Assembly: GCA_021734245.1 (NCBI GenBank)
Contig: JAIPJH010000012.1
Coordinates: 1-44,741 of the forward strand
Direction: 5' to 3'
Length of the DNA: 44,741 nt
Origin: Candidatus Cloacimonadota bacterium
Lineage (GTDB): Bacteria > Cloacimonadota > Cloacimonadia > Cloacimonadales > TCS61
Shown here: positions 34,099 through 41,951 of the stretch, piece by piece
Numbering within the stretch: the first letter of the stretch is position 1
Layout: every line of letters begins with the position of its first letter
Translations under genes and position numbers: made by a program
Notes under the pieces: generated by a model
The model's input: the letters and a program-made list of their open reading frames with translations, nothing else
Told to the model about the DNA's origin: nothing
The model's database searches: none

Positions 34099-35196
34099 AT
34101 GAAAAAATTATTTATAATCACACTTATTGCCTGGATGATGTTTTCCTGTTCATCCAAACCAGGATTCAAGATCAGCGGGGAAATGGAAAATGCAGATGGA
34201 CAAATGATAAAACTTTTACAAAGAGATGGACGAGCATTTGTAACTGTAGATTCTGCGATCGTTAAAGATGGAAACTTCTCATTGAAAGGTTCTGTGGAAT
34301 ATCCTGATTTTTATTTTATTGGTTTGGAAGGCAACGAGAACATGAAGCAGTTTTTCCTGGAAAATTCTGAGATAACAATGCTGGGAAATGCTGATTCATT
34401 GGATAAGGTTGAAATCTCGGGTTCTGTATCCAACGAGGATTACGAAAATTACAATTGGCTTATGAAACCTTTCGATGAAAGAATGGAAACTCTATATCAG
34501 GAATATCAGCAGATCGCCCAATCTGGTGATGAAGCAAAAATGGAAGAATTATATGAAGAATATGAAACCATACAGGATGGTATAAAATCGATTAGCATGC
34601 AATTTATAAAAGATAATCCTGGTTCTTTTGTATCTGCAGGAATTTTGGGACATTTATCTTATGAACTGGATAAAGATGAATTGGATGAAATGCTAGGCAG
34701 CTTACATGATAATGTGAAAGTAATGCCTGTAATAAAGCAGTTGGAAAAACGATTAATTGCTCTAAAAAATACCGAAATTGGCAAAAAAGCCCCTGATTTC
34801 GAATTGAATGATGACAAAGGAAATCCTGTGAAATTGTCAGATATTATTGGTGCAAAATTGTTATTGATAGATTTCTGGGCTTCCTGGTGCAATCCCTGTA
34901 GAGAAGAAAATCCCAACGTGGTTGCAGTTTACAATAAATACAATGAAAAAGGTTTTGATATTATCGGAGTTTCGCTGGATAATGATAAAGACAGCTGGCT
35001 GCAAGGTATTGAAGAAGATAATCTTACCTGGACGCATGTTTCAGCAGTTTCCGGTTGGGATTGTCCAGCTGCCGACAAATACGGTGTTTCTTCTATTCCT
35101 GCAAATTTCCTTTTAGATGAAAACGGCATAATAATTGCCAAGAACCTGCGTGGCGAAGATCTGGGAAATAAGGTGCAGGAATTATTGGGAGAATAG
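34099..35196 (+). CDS. thioredoxin-fold lipoprotein (DUF4369 + TlpA/ResA-like)
   Basis: A 365-residue lipoprotein. Signal peptide with lipobox at FSCSS (C17). Residues 22-120 are a DUF4369 domain (FKISGEMENADGQMIKLLQRDG), then a helical linker (about 130-200), then a thioredoxin-like domain of the AhpC/TSA-TlpA type with the redox motif WCNPC (C264, C267). Such proteins reduce disulfides or assist cytochrome or envelope protein maturation in FCB bacteria. AAGGAGATATT precedes the ATG; the gene stands behind its own promoter box. Confidence 0.9.
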   Translation: MKKLFIITLIAWMMFSCSSKPGFKISGEMENADGQMIKLLQRDGRAFVTVDSAIVKDGNFSLKGSVEYPDFYFIGLEGNENMKQFFLENSEITMLGNADSLDKVEISGSVSNEDYENYNWLMKPFDERMETLYQEYQQIAQSGDEAKMEELYEEYETIQDGIKSISMQFIKDNPGSFVSAGILGHLSYELDKDELDEMLGSLHDNVKVMPVIKQLEKRLIALKNTEIGKKAPDFELNDDKGNPVKLSDIIGAKLLLIDFWASWCNPCREENPNVVAVYNKYNEKGFDIIGVSLDNDKDSWLQGIEEDNLTWTHVSAVSGWDCPAADKYGVSSIPANFLLDENGIIIAKNLRGEDLGNKVQELLGE

Positions 35197-35230
35197 AATT
35201 CCGAACAATGATGTAGAAACACATTAAGAT

Positions 35231-35791
35231 ATGAAAAAATTGTGTCTATTTACACTGATCTTTTTAATAGTAACTCTGAAAGCTGAACTCCGCTTTTATC
35301 GGGAAGATCTGCATTTCACACTTTCGGAAAGCACTTTTACGGTAGATGGTTTATATTTCTTCAGGAATGAATCTGAAAAAGATCTTAAGCAATTACTTTT
35401 TTATCCCTTTCCCCAAGATAGTTTATATGGAAAAGTAGATACCATTTTCTGTAAAAATACTTCCAGAAGCGATTCTGCAAAAGTGTTGCGTTGGAACCAG
35501 ATGGGAGCAAGTTTGCAGATATCAATTCCTGCCGGAGATACAACCGTGATACGTATATTTTACAATCACAAACTGAAAGGCGGGAAAGCAGAATACATTT
35601 TGGAAACTACAGCTGCCTGGGGAAAAGGTTTTGAACAGGCATATTATGACTTGATTTTACCTAAAACGATCACCTTAAAAACTATCTCCTACATTCCAGA
35701 TGACCTGATTGAAACAGATACGCATTATAAACTTATCTGGCGAAAGAAAGATTTTTTACCACTGAAAAATTTCATTATCGAGTTCGAATAA
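35231..35791 (+). CDS. secreted hypothetical protein, paralogue of 43877-44557
   Basis: A 186-residue exported protein with a signal peptide (1-18) and a beta-sandwich-like body. Family not recognised. It matches the protein at 43877-44557 in pattern: YFFRNESEKDLKQLLFYPFP against YKFTRPDDSVKHFKITYPFP, and AEYILETTAAWGKGFEQAYY against YKYILETTKSWKKPLESCKI. The two are distant paralogues. It begins 34 bases after the thioredoxin lipoprotein and is probably co-transcribed. Confidence 0.65.
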   Translation: MKKLCLFTLIFLIVTLKAELRFYREDLHFTLSESTFTVDGLYFFRNESEKDLKQLLFYPFPQDSLYGKVDTIFCKNTSRSDSAKVLRWNQMGASLQISIPAGDTTVIRIFYNHKLKGGKAEYILETTAAWGKGFEQAYYDLILPKTITLKTISYIPDDLIETDTHYKLIWRKKDFLPLKNFIIEFE

Positions 35792-36179
35792 CAAAGAATA
35801 TGGCAAATAAAAATTCGATCATAATTTTATTAACTTTACGCTGTCTGCAAAATTCGTGGGACTGCAAAAAATGATCGTCGAAAATGAAAAAGAATGATGA
35901 AAAACATACGTTTTGTATAGAGAAATCTTATAGCTTTTTTACGAAATATCTCGTGAAAGTCATTGTATATATTTTTAGTATAACTAAAGACGGTTATGGA
36001 TTCAAATTTGATGAGGGTGAGTACAAATGTTAGCCACAGCTGTATAAAGTGAAAAAATGAAGTTATTTTTTATTATGGGGAGAATTCCCGGAAGGTTTAT
36101 TTGCATAGAAAATAATAAGTTAGAGCTAAAAAAAATACGACTCTTGTTACAGAACCAAAATTAAATATAGGATATTTAT
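35792..36179. other. AT-rich intergenic region without visible gene
   Basis: No open reading frame, terminator or repeat family of the window is recognised. GGGgagaattCCC (about 36077-36089) is the only small hairpin. The region may hold the promoter of the broken gene that follows. Confidence 0.4.
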
Positions 36180-37682
36180 ATGAAAAGAATAGTAATAATT
36201 GGAGGCGGCATTTCTGGATTAACTGCGGGAATTTTTGCGCAGAAAACCGGTTTTGAAAGTATAATTCTTGAAAAAAATCATACAATGGGTGGCGAATGTA
36301 CCGGTTGGGAACGGCAGGGATATCATATTGATGGCTGTATACACTGGTTAGTAGGAACAAAGAAATGAACACCCATACGTAGACTTTGGGAATCTGTTGG
36401 GGCTTTAGATGGCGTTGAGATATATCATCCTGAAAGCTTTCTGGCTTTCGAATTTGAGGATATAACGGTAAACTTTTATCGTGATCTTGAACGTCTAAAA
36501 TCAAATTGGCTTGCAATATCACCCGATGACAGGAATTCAATCGAGGAATTTTGCAGCGTCATTAAAAAATTGCAATCATTTCAAATGCCTTAGGAAAGCC
36601 TATGGATATGATGAATATTTTTTGAAAAAATCCAATTTATGGCTTCAATGAAAGAGATTGGTCCCATCATGCAGAAATACAGCAAGATCAGCATTCAGAA
36701 ACTTGCCGGTAAATTCAAACACCCTGCGCTTAGAGGTGCAATTAATTCATTTATGCCTGAAGGAGAGTTTAGTGCAATCTCAATTCTCTTTCCATTGGGA
36801 ACATTTACCGGAAACCAATCATCCATTCCTTATGGTGGTTCCAAAGCCATGACAATGCGAATGGTGGAGAAATATGTTTCTTTAGGCGGACAAGTTGTAA
36901 CATCGTGTGAGGTTACGGATTTGACCATTAAGGGAAGCCAGGTGAATAAAATTAATTGCAGGAATGGCAAATCTTTTACTGGTGATTATTTTATTGCAGC
37001 TTGTGATGCAAAAGTACTGTATGAAAACCTGCTCAAAGGAGAATATAATGACCAGGAATTCCAAAAAAGGTACAATAATCCAAAAGACTATCCATTGGCA
37101 TCAAACATTTATGTAGGTATTGGTTACGAAGGTACTATGGATGATATACCGCGTACATTGCGCTTTCCTGTTAATTCAATCAACATTAATCAGAATGATA
37201 AACCGATTAAACATTTGCAAATGACTCACTATGCTTATGAGAAAGAATTTGCCCCGAAAGGTCATTCAGTTATCATAGTTGCTATCAACCAGTTTGAACC
37301 TGAATTGACCAAATGGGAGAAACTTATAAAAGATAAAGAACAATATAAGCAGGAAAAAAACCGCGTTGGCAGGGAAGTTATTAAGGCAATGGAATCGCGT
37401 TTTCCCCAAATGAAAGGCAAGCTTACATTGCTTGATGTTGCCAGTCCACAAACCTATCAACGGTATTGCAATGCTTACCGGGGAGCATTTATGGGGTTCT
37501 GGCCAACCTTGTCGGGGAAATCATTGGCACATACAGGGAAAATAAAAGGACTAAAAAATCTGATGTTAAGTGGACAATGGCTACAACCACCCGGTGGATT
37601 ACCTGTTGCTTTAATTACCGGAAAAGACACAATTATGCGACTTTGTAAAAAAGAGAAAATCAAGTTCGAGGAATTTAACTGA
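36180..37682 (+). pseudogene. broken phytoene-desaturase-like FAD oxidoreductase
   Basis: Originally about 500 residues. The first piece (36180-36368) has the dinucleotide-binding motif VIIGGGISGLTAG and the NHTMGGECTGWER stretch typical of CrtI/retinol-saturase-like flavoproteins. An in-frame TGA (36366-36368) interrupts it; the same frame continues as TPIRRLWESVGALDG and on to LQSFQMP, where one base is missing (near 36592), and one extra T in the T-run near 36622-36627 restores the frame. The last piece (36639-37682) is intact to FEEFN. Start and end are in the same frame. A functional protein is unlikely unless these are sequencing errors. It stands alone between repeats, consistent with acquired, decaying DNA. 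Confidence 0.85.
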
Positions 37683-37822
37683 TTTTAAAACAAAATCCAC
37701 CTTTCAATGTGGTGGAATCCCCTAACAAAAAGACTTTTTATTCCATGTATACTCTGAACGTCAATCCTGTGATCCTGTCGAAGAAACTATTCGCATAATC
37801 CGTGTTTATTCGCGGCAAAAGA

Positions 37823-37927
37823 GATTCTTCATACCTGTACCGGCGAAGTTACACGAAGCCGTAAGAACAACGAATTTAACTCACCTCATACCGAAAGAAT
37901 TCGGGACACCCCTCTCAAGAGGGGAAT
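37823..37927. repeat. 105-base direct repeat, copy A
   Basis: Begins GATTCTTCATACCTGTACCGG and ends in the CCCCTCTCAAGAGGGG hairpin. It aligns without gaps to 38133-38237 (offset 310) with few mismatches. The segment between the two copies is the hairpin-chain repeat copy 3. Confidence 0.8.
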
Positions 37928-37948
37928 AACGTCAAAATGACGAAAAAA

Positions 37949-38240
37949 AAACGGCTTCCTGAGGTAACTTTTAGCTTTACCCTCGTGTCCGGCGAAGCTT
38001 TGCGAAGTCGGAAGGATCTCGTGAATATTCTTGCAGCTTGACTGCTCGATCAGGAGTGATCGAGATACAAAAAGTCTTCTCGTTCCAAAACTCCAGTTTG
38101 GGAACGCAATTTCCAACGAAACTCCGTTTCGTGATTCTTCCCACCTGTACCGGCGAAATTACACGAAGCCGTAAGAACAACGAATTTAACTCACCTCATA
38201 CCGAAAGTATTCGGGACACCATTCTCAAAAGAGGAATTTT
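37949..38240. repeat. dispersed hairpin-chain repeat, copy 3
   Basis: Same order of words as copies 1 and 2. Inverted repeats at 38045-38064 (CTCGATCA/TGATCGAG) and 38116-38132 (ACGAAAC/GTTTCGT); the TTCCAAAACT hairpin has one mismatch here. The stretch 37683-38360 contains no gene. It consists of this element, the direct repeats and the inverted repeat before gdhA. Confidence 0.8.
38133..38237. repeat. 105-base direct repeat, copy B
   Basis: Second copy of 37823-37927. Its final hairpin is degraded (ATTCTCAAAAGAGGAAT), so the copies have started to drift apart. Confidence 0.8.
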
Positions 38241-38251
38241 TTGCTGTAAGA

Positions 38252-38304
38252 AACCTTGAAAAGGTTAATAAGAAAGTATCATCCTCGTAAACCTTTTCAA
38301 GGTT
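38252..38304. repeat. long-spaced inverted repeat of palindromic 15-mers
   Basis: AACCTTGAAAAGGTT (38252-38266) and its exact reverse complement AACCTTTTCAAGGTT (38290-38304). Each arm is itself a palindrome (AACCTT/AAGGTT around three bases), so each can fold alone or with the other. It lies just beyond the gdhA terminator. Confidence 0.75.
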
Positions 38305-38312
38305 AACAAAAA

Positions 38313-38334
38313 AACCCCCGAAACTCGAGGGCTT
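38313..38334 (-). terminator. Rho-independent terminator of gdhA
   Basis: On the minus strand CCCTCGA pairs with TCGGGGG (one G-U pair, loop GTT) and is followed by a run of seven T. Downstream of the gdhA stop by about 27 bases. Confidence 0.8.
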
Positions 38335-38360
38335 TGATTTTATTTAGTTTTGGTTATATT

Positions 38361-39692
38361 TTAAACAACGCCCTGATCTAACATTGCTTCTGCTACTTTC
38401 ATGAAGCCTGCAATATTGGCACCTTTCACATAATCAACATGATCGCCTTGCTTACCGTATTGCACGCACTGTTCATGAATATCTTTCATAATGCGATGCA
38501 GCTTTTCATCAACCTCTTCCCTGCTCCAGCCAAAACGCAAACTATTCTGACTCATTTCCAAGCCGGAAGTAGCTACGCCGCCAGCATTGGCAGCTTTTCC
38601 AGGAGCATAAAGAATCTTAGCAGCCAGGAAAAGTTCGATAGCTTTTGGAGTGGAAGGCATGTTCGCACCTTCGGAAACACAGATACAACCATTATCCAGA
38701 AGGTTTTTTGCATCAACTTCGTCCAGTTCGTTCTGAGTAGCACATGGTAGAGCAACTTCACATTTTACTTCCCACGGACGCTTACCAGGATAGAAAGGAA
38801 CATCAAATTCATCGGCATAATCTTGCACCATATCTCGGTTGGAAGCTCTCATTTCCAGTAGGAAATCAACTTTTTCGCCGGCAATTCCTTCTTCATCGTA
38901 GATGTAACCATCAGGTCCGGAAAGTGTTACAACTTTTCCACCCAGGTCGTTAACCTTTTGAATTGCTCCCCAGGCTACGTTTCCAAAACCGGAAACTGTA
39001 ACTGTTTTGCCTTCGAAAGATTCACCTACTGTTTTCAGCATTTCTTCTGCAAAATAAACACAGCCAAAACCAGTAGCTTCTGGTCGAATAAGGCTTCCAC
39101 CCCAATTCAAACCTTTACCTGTAAGAACGCCTGTAAATTCATTGCGAAGTTTTTTGTACATTCCAAATAAATAGCCAATTTCACGACCACCAACACCGAT
39201 ATCACCGGCTGGAACGTCTGTGTTTGGCCCGATATGACGGAAAAGCTCGCTCATAAAACTCTGACAGAAATGCATAATTTCGTTATCTGTTTTACCTTTA
39301 GGATCAAAATCCGATCCACCTTTTCCACCGCCCATCGGCAGTGTTGTCAGGCTGTTTTTGAATACTTGTTCAAACCCGAGAAATTTAAGAATACTTAGAG
39401 TAACACTCGGGTGAAAGCGCAATCCACCTTTGTAAGGACCGATAGCACTGTTGAATTCAATACGATAACCGCGATTTACTTGAACTTCACCCAGATCATT
39501 CGTCCAGGGAACGCGGAACATAATTACTCTTTCCGGTTCAACCATTCTTTCCAGGATTTTGGCTTCTTTGAAGCGGGGATTTGATTCGTAAATATCCCAA
39601 ACAGATTCTACAACTTCTTCTACTGCCTGCAGGAATTCCGGTTGTGCCGGATTGTTCGCTGCTACTTTTGCCACAAAGGATTTCTTATCCAT
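38361..39692 (-). CDS. gdhA: glutamate dehydrogenase
   Basis: A 443-residue hexameric-type (50-kDa) glutamate dehydrogenase that interconverts glutamate with 2-oxoglutarate and ammonia. Substrate-site lysines are visible: K88 (GPYKGGLRF), K112 and catalytic K124 (PMGGGKGGSDFDPKG). The dinucleotide-binding motif is GFGNVAWGA. The length and the sequence around GGKGGSDFDPKG are like NADP-dependent enzymes, but coenzyme choice is not certain. GGAGGG before the ATG, TTGACA box on the minus strand at 39746-39751, terminator after the stop: a single-gene unit. It suits amino-acid fermentation or ammonia assimilation. Confidence 0.95.
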   Translation of the reverse strand: MDKKSFVAKVAANNPAQPEFLQAVEEVVESVWDIYESNPRFKEAKILERMVEPERVIMFRVPWTNDLGEVQVNRGYRIEFNSAIGPYKGGLRFHPSVTLSILKFLGFEQVFKNSLTTLPMGGGKGGSDFDPKGKTDNEIMHFCQSFMSELFRHIGPNTDVPAGDIGVGGREIGYLFGMYKKLRNEFTGVLTGKGLNWGGSLIRPEATGFGCVYFAEEMLKTVGESFEGKTVTVSGFGNVAWGAIQKVNDLGGKVVTLSGPDGYIYDEEGIAGEKVDFLLEMRASNRDMVQDYADEFDVPFYPGKRPWEVKCEVALPCATQNELDEVDAKNLLDNGCICVSEGANMPSTPKAIELFLAAKILYAPGKAANAGGVATSGLEMSQNSLRFGWSREEVDEKLHRIMKDIHEQCVQYGKQGDHVDYVKGANIAGFMKVAEAMLDQGVV

Positions 39693-39745
39693 CCTTCCCT
39701 CCGTTTTTTTTTATTTTGATGTCAAAAAGAAAGGTTTGATTTTCT

Positions 39746-39751
39746 TGTCAA
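39746..39751 (-). promoter_or_regulatory. TTGACA promoter box of gdhA
   Basis: TTGACA on the minus strand 54 bases before the gdhA start. The -10 position shows only a T-rich stretch (TTTTTG). Confidence 0.4.
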
Positions 39752-39880
39752 CCTTTGTGAATTGGAGCAATTTAATACTACCTTAAACCTATGTTTAACA
39801 GTCTGTTAGGAAGTTATAAAATTGTATGAAAAATAAGAGAAATATTATAATGAATTACGATTCAATAAGAAAATATTGAA

Positions 39881-40564
39881 TTACAAAGCTTCGTAATCTT
39901 TTTGCAGTTTCTGCAGATCTATCCAGGCTGGTTTTTTCCAGTTTGGATTTCGCAGAAGTGCCGAAGGATGATAAGAAACGTAGGTTTTAATTCCTTTATA
40001 TTCATGAGTTTCAGATCGTAATACAGCCATTGTTCCATCGATGCCCAACAATGTGGTGGCTGCTACTTTTCCCAAAAGCAATATGAGTTGAGGTTTAATT
40101 ATTTCTACCTGCTCTTCCAGATATGGCAGACAGGCACGTTTTTCTTCCGGTAAGGGATTACGATTCCCAGGTGGTCGGCATTTTACAATGTTTGCAATAT
40201 AAACTTCATCACGTTCCAGATTTATCGCTTTCAGCATTTTGGTAAGCAATTGGCCTGCTCTTCCCACGAAAACCTTGCCGGTTCTGTCCTCATCAGCGCC
40301 CGGGCCTTCACCGATCAACATTAATTTTGCAGTTGCCGATCCATTCCCATAACAGAATTTGTTTCTGGAATTCCCTAAAACACATTTCTGGCAACTACTG
40401 TATTTTTGCTCCAGGAATTTCAACATATCTTCAGGCTCTACCTGTTGTTTTATTTGGGATTGCTCCTGCTTAGAAAACGAAGCAACAGTTTTGGAACAAA
40501 AAATATCTTGAATTCCCGATAATTTCAGGTATTCAAGATATTGTTTTATAATTTTTTCGTTCAA
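39881..40564 (-). CDS. family 4 uracil-DNA glycosylase (FeS type)
   Basis: A 227-residue DNA repair enzyme that removes uracil from DNA. Motif A is GEGPGADEDRTG (85-96), motif B is HPSALLR (199-205). Cysteines C58, C61, C129 and C145 have the spacing of the [4Fe-4S] cluster of family 4 glycosylases. An N-terminal extension of about 45 residues precedes the domain, as in many phage-polymerase-like (SPO1 Pol-type) homologues. Start: TTG at 40564 with a weak ribosome site; the next Met is 47 residues in. Probably co-transcribed with the gene before it. Confidence 0.9.
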   Translation of the reverse strand: MNEKIIKQYLEYLKLSGIQDIFCSKTVASFSKQEQSQIKQQVEPEDMLKFLEQKYSSCQKCVLGNSRNKFCYGNGSATAKLMLIGEGPGADEDRTGKVFVGRAGQLLTKMLKAINLERDEVYIANIVKCRPPGNRNPLPEEKRACLPYLEEQVEIIKPQLILLLGKVAATTLLGIDGTMAVLRSETHEYKGIKTYVSYHPSALLRNPNWKKPAWIDLQKLQKDYEAL

Positions 40565-40577
40565 AATGAGATTTGAA

Positions 40578-40808
40578 TTATTTTTCTGCTAATTCTTCGT
40601 CCAGTTGTTCCATCGCTTCTTTCATCACATAATCAGGAATGTTATTTTCTGCAACGTGTTCCAAAGCGATATTTGTCAATTTTCCTTTCAACTGTTTTTT
40701 TACTGTGAAAGGAAGGTTGCTTAGTCGGGCTACTTCCAGATTTGCCATCAACAGGAACAGGTAAGTCATGTTGTGATCTTCCAGGAATTTATCTACTTTC
40801 GGATTCAT
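40578..40808 (-). CDS. rpoZ: RNA polymerase omega-like subunit
   Basis: A 76-residue protein directly after gmk, the usual place of rpoZ. The pattern YLFLLMANLEVARL (about 16-29) and KLTNIALEHVAENNI (about 43-57) follows the omega pattern of LLAAKRARQL and ALEEIAEGKI, but identity is low, so the name is tentative. GGAGGAAAATA precedes the ATG, 23 bases from the gmk stop. Omega helps fold the beta-prime subunit and in some bacteria binds ppGpp. Confidence 0.6.
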   Translation of the reverse strand: MNPKVDKFLEDHNMTYLFLLMANLEVARLSNLPFTVKKQLKGKLTNIALEHVAENNIPDYVMKEAMEQLDEELAEK

Positions 40809-40831
40809 TATTTTCCTCCATTTATTTTCAA

Positions 40832-41443
40832 TTAATTATAATAATCTTCGTGAATATTGGTATATCTTTCAACCTTATTTTCTTCTGCTGCAATTATTTT
40901 TTCCACATCTTTCACCGCAAGTTCAAAATCATCATTTATTATCAGATAATCGAAGTTGTGGATCTGCTTCATTTCTTCTTCTGCAGTTTGCAATCTTCTT
41001 TTGATAACGGCATCGCTTTCAGTTTTTCTGGCTTTCAATCTTTTGATAAGTTCCTTTTCGGTTGGGGGCAGAATGAATATAGATACAAAATCGATGTCTG
41101 TTTCTTTTATTTGGAGTGCACCAGCTACATCGATATCCATTATAATGTGATGACCAGCCTGCAATTTTTCTTCGATAATACTGCGTGATGTTCCATACCA
41201 GAAATCGTGAACCTGGGCATGTTCCAGAAAGTCTTTCTTATCGTTCATCTCATCGAATTTCTGCTGAGAAATAAAATGATAATCCCTGCCATTTACTTCG
41301 TTGTGACGGGCAGGACGAGTAGTATATGAAATAGAATATTCAATATTCTGGTTTCTTTTTATCACTTCTCTCAAAATAGCAGTTTTACCTCCTCCGGAAG
41401 GAGAAATTAGAGCTATCAGAAAATTGCGTTTTTGGAAAGCCAA
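40832..41443 (-). CDS. gmk: guanylate kinase
   Basis: A 203-residue nucleotide kinase turning GMP + ATP into GDP + ADP. P-loop SPSGGGKTA (about 14-22), GMP-binding SISYTTRPARHNEVNGRDYHF (about 38-58), and LEHAQVHDFWYGTS (about 73-86). The P-loop starts SPSGGGK, where most have GPSGxGK. Start is TTG at 41443 with AGGAAG upstream. Adjacent to the rpoZ-like gene, the usual order. Confidence 0.95.
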   Translation of the reverse strand: MAFQKRNFLIALISPSGGGKTAILREVIKRNQNIEYSISYTTRPARHNEVNGRDYHFISQQKFDEMNDKKDFLEHAQVHDFWYGTSRSIIEEKLQAGHHIIMDIDVAGALQIKETDIDFVSIFILPPTEKELIKRLKARKTESDAVIKRRLQTAEEEMKQIHNFDYLIINDDFELAVKDVEKIIAAEENKVERYTNIHEDYYN

Positions 41444-41461
41444 GTTCTTCCTATAAAATGT

Positions 41462-41842
41462 TTATTCTTCAATTATCTTTTTGTAAGCTTCAGCGTTCAA
41501 AAGATTTTCCAGTTCAGATTTATCGGAAAGTTCAATTTTAACTATCCAGCCTTCTTCAAAAGCTGATTCATTGATCGTTTCAGGAGCACCGTCCAGATTT
41601 TCATTAATTTCTACAACTTTTCCCGATACAGGACAATTCAGATCTTCAACGGCTTTTACGGCTTCGATCGTGCCGAAAGGTTCGCCCTTTGTTACTTCAT
41701 CATCCACATCAGGAAGTTCCACGAAAACAATATCTCCCAATTCATGCTGAGCATAATCAGTGATACCAATCGTGGCAATATTTCCGTCAACTTTTACCCA
41801 TTCGTGAGTTTCGGTATAAAATAAATTTTCAAGGACCATCAT
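41462..41842 (-). CDS. gcvH: glycine cleavage system H protein
   Basis: A 126-residue lipoyl carrier. The lipoylated lysine K63 lies in GTIEAVKAVEDL, and the rest fits GcvH in length and pattern (THEWVKVDGNIATIGITDYAQHELGDIV near the start). It shuttles the aminomethyl group between the P, T and L proteins, none of which is in the window. Two ATG codons in tandem follow GGAGGAAC; the second (41839) has better spacing. A TTGACA box on the minus strand at 41900-41905 is 58 bases upstream. Confidence 0.95.
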   Translation of the reverse strand: MMVLENLFYTETHEWVKVDGNIATIGITDYAQHELGDIVFVELPDVDDEVTKGEPFGTIEAVKAVEDLNCPVSGKVVEINENLDGAPETINESAFEEGWIVKIELSDKSELENLLNAEAYKKIIEE

Positions 41843-41899
41843 GTTCCTCCTCTATTTAATTATTATTTTTTGATGTAAGGACTAAAAACCAGGTTTTCA

Positions 41900-41905
41900 T
41901 GTCAA
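41900..41905 (-). promoter_or_regulatory. TTGACA promoter box of gcvH
   Basis: TTGACA on the minus strand 58 bases before gcvH. No TATAAT; no glycine-riboswitch fold is visible in the short leader. Confidence 0.4.
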
Positions 41906-41951
41906 GCAATTCTAAATAATTTATATTTATAATTTAAATAGTTAATAGTAG

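Noticed and set aside
36366-36368. In-frame TGA read as selenocysteine or as a recoded codon
   Set aside because: No SECIS-like hairpin is evident right after it, all other genes in the window treat TGA as stop, and the same gene also has two frameshifts. Decay explains all three.
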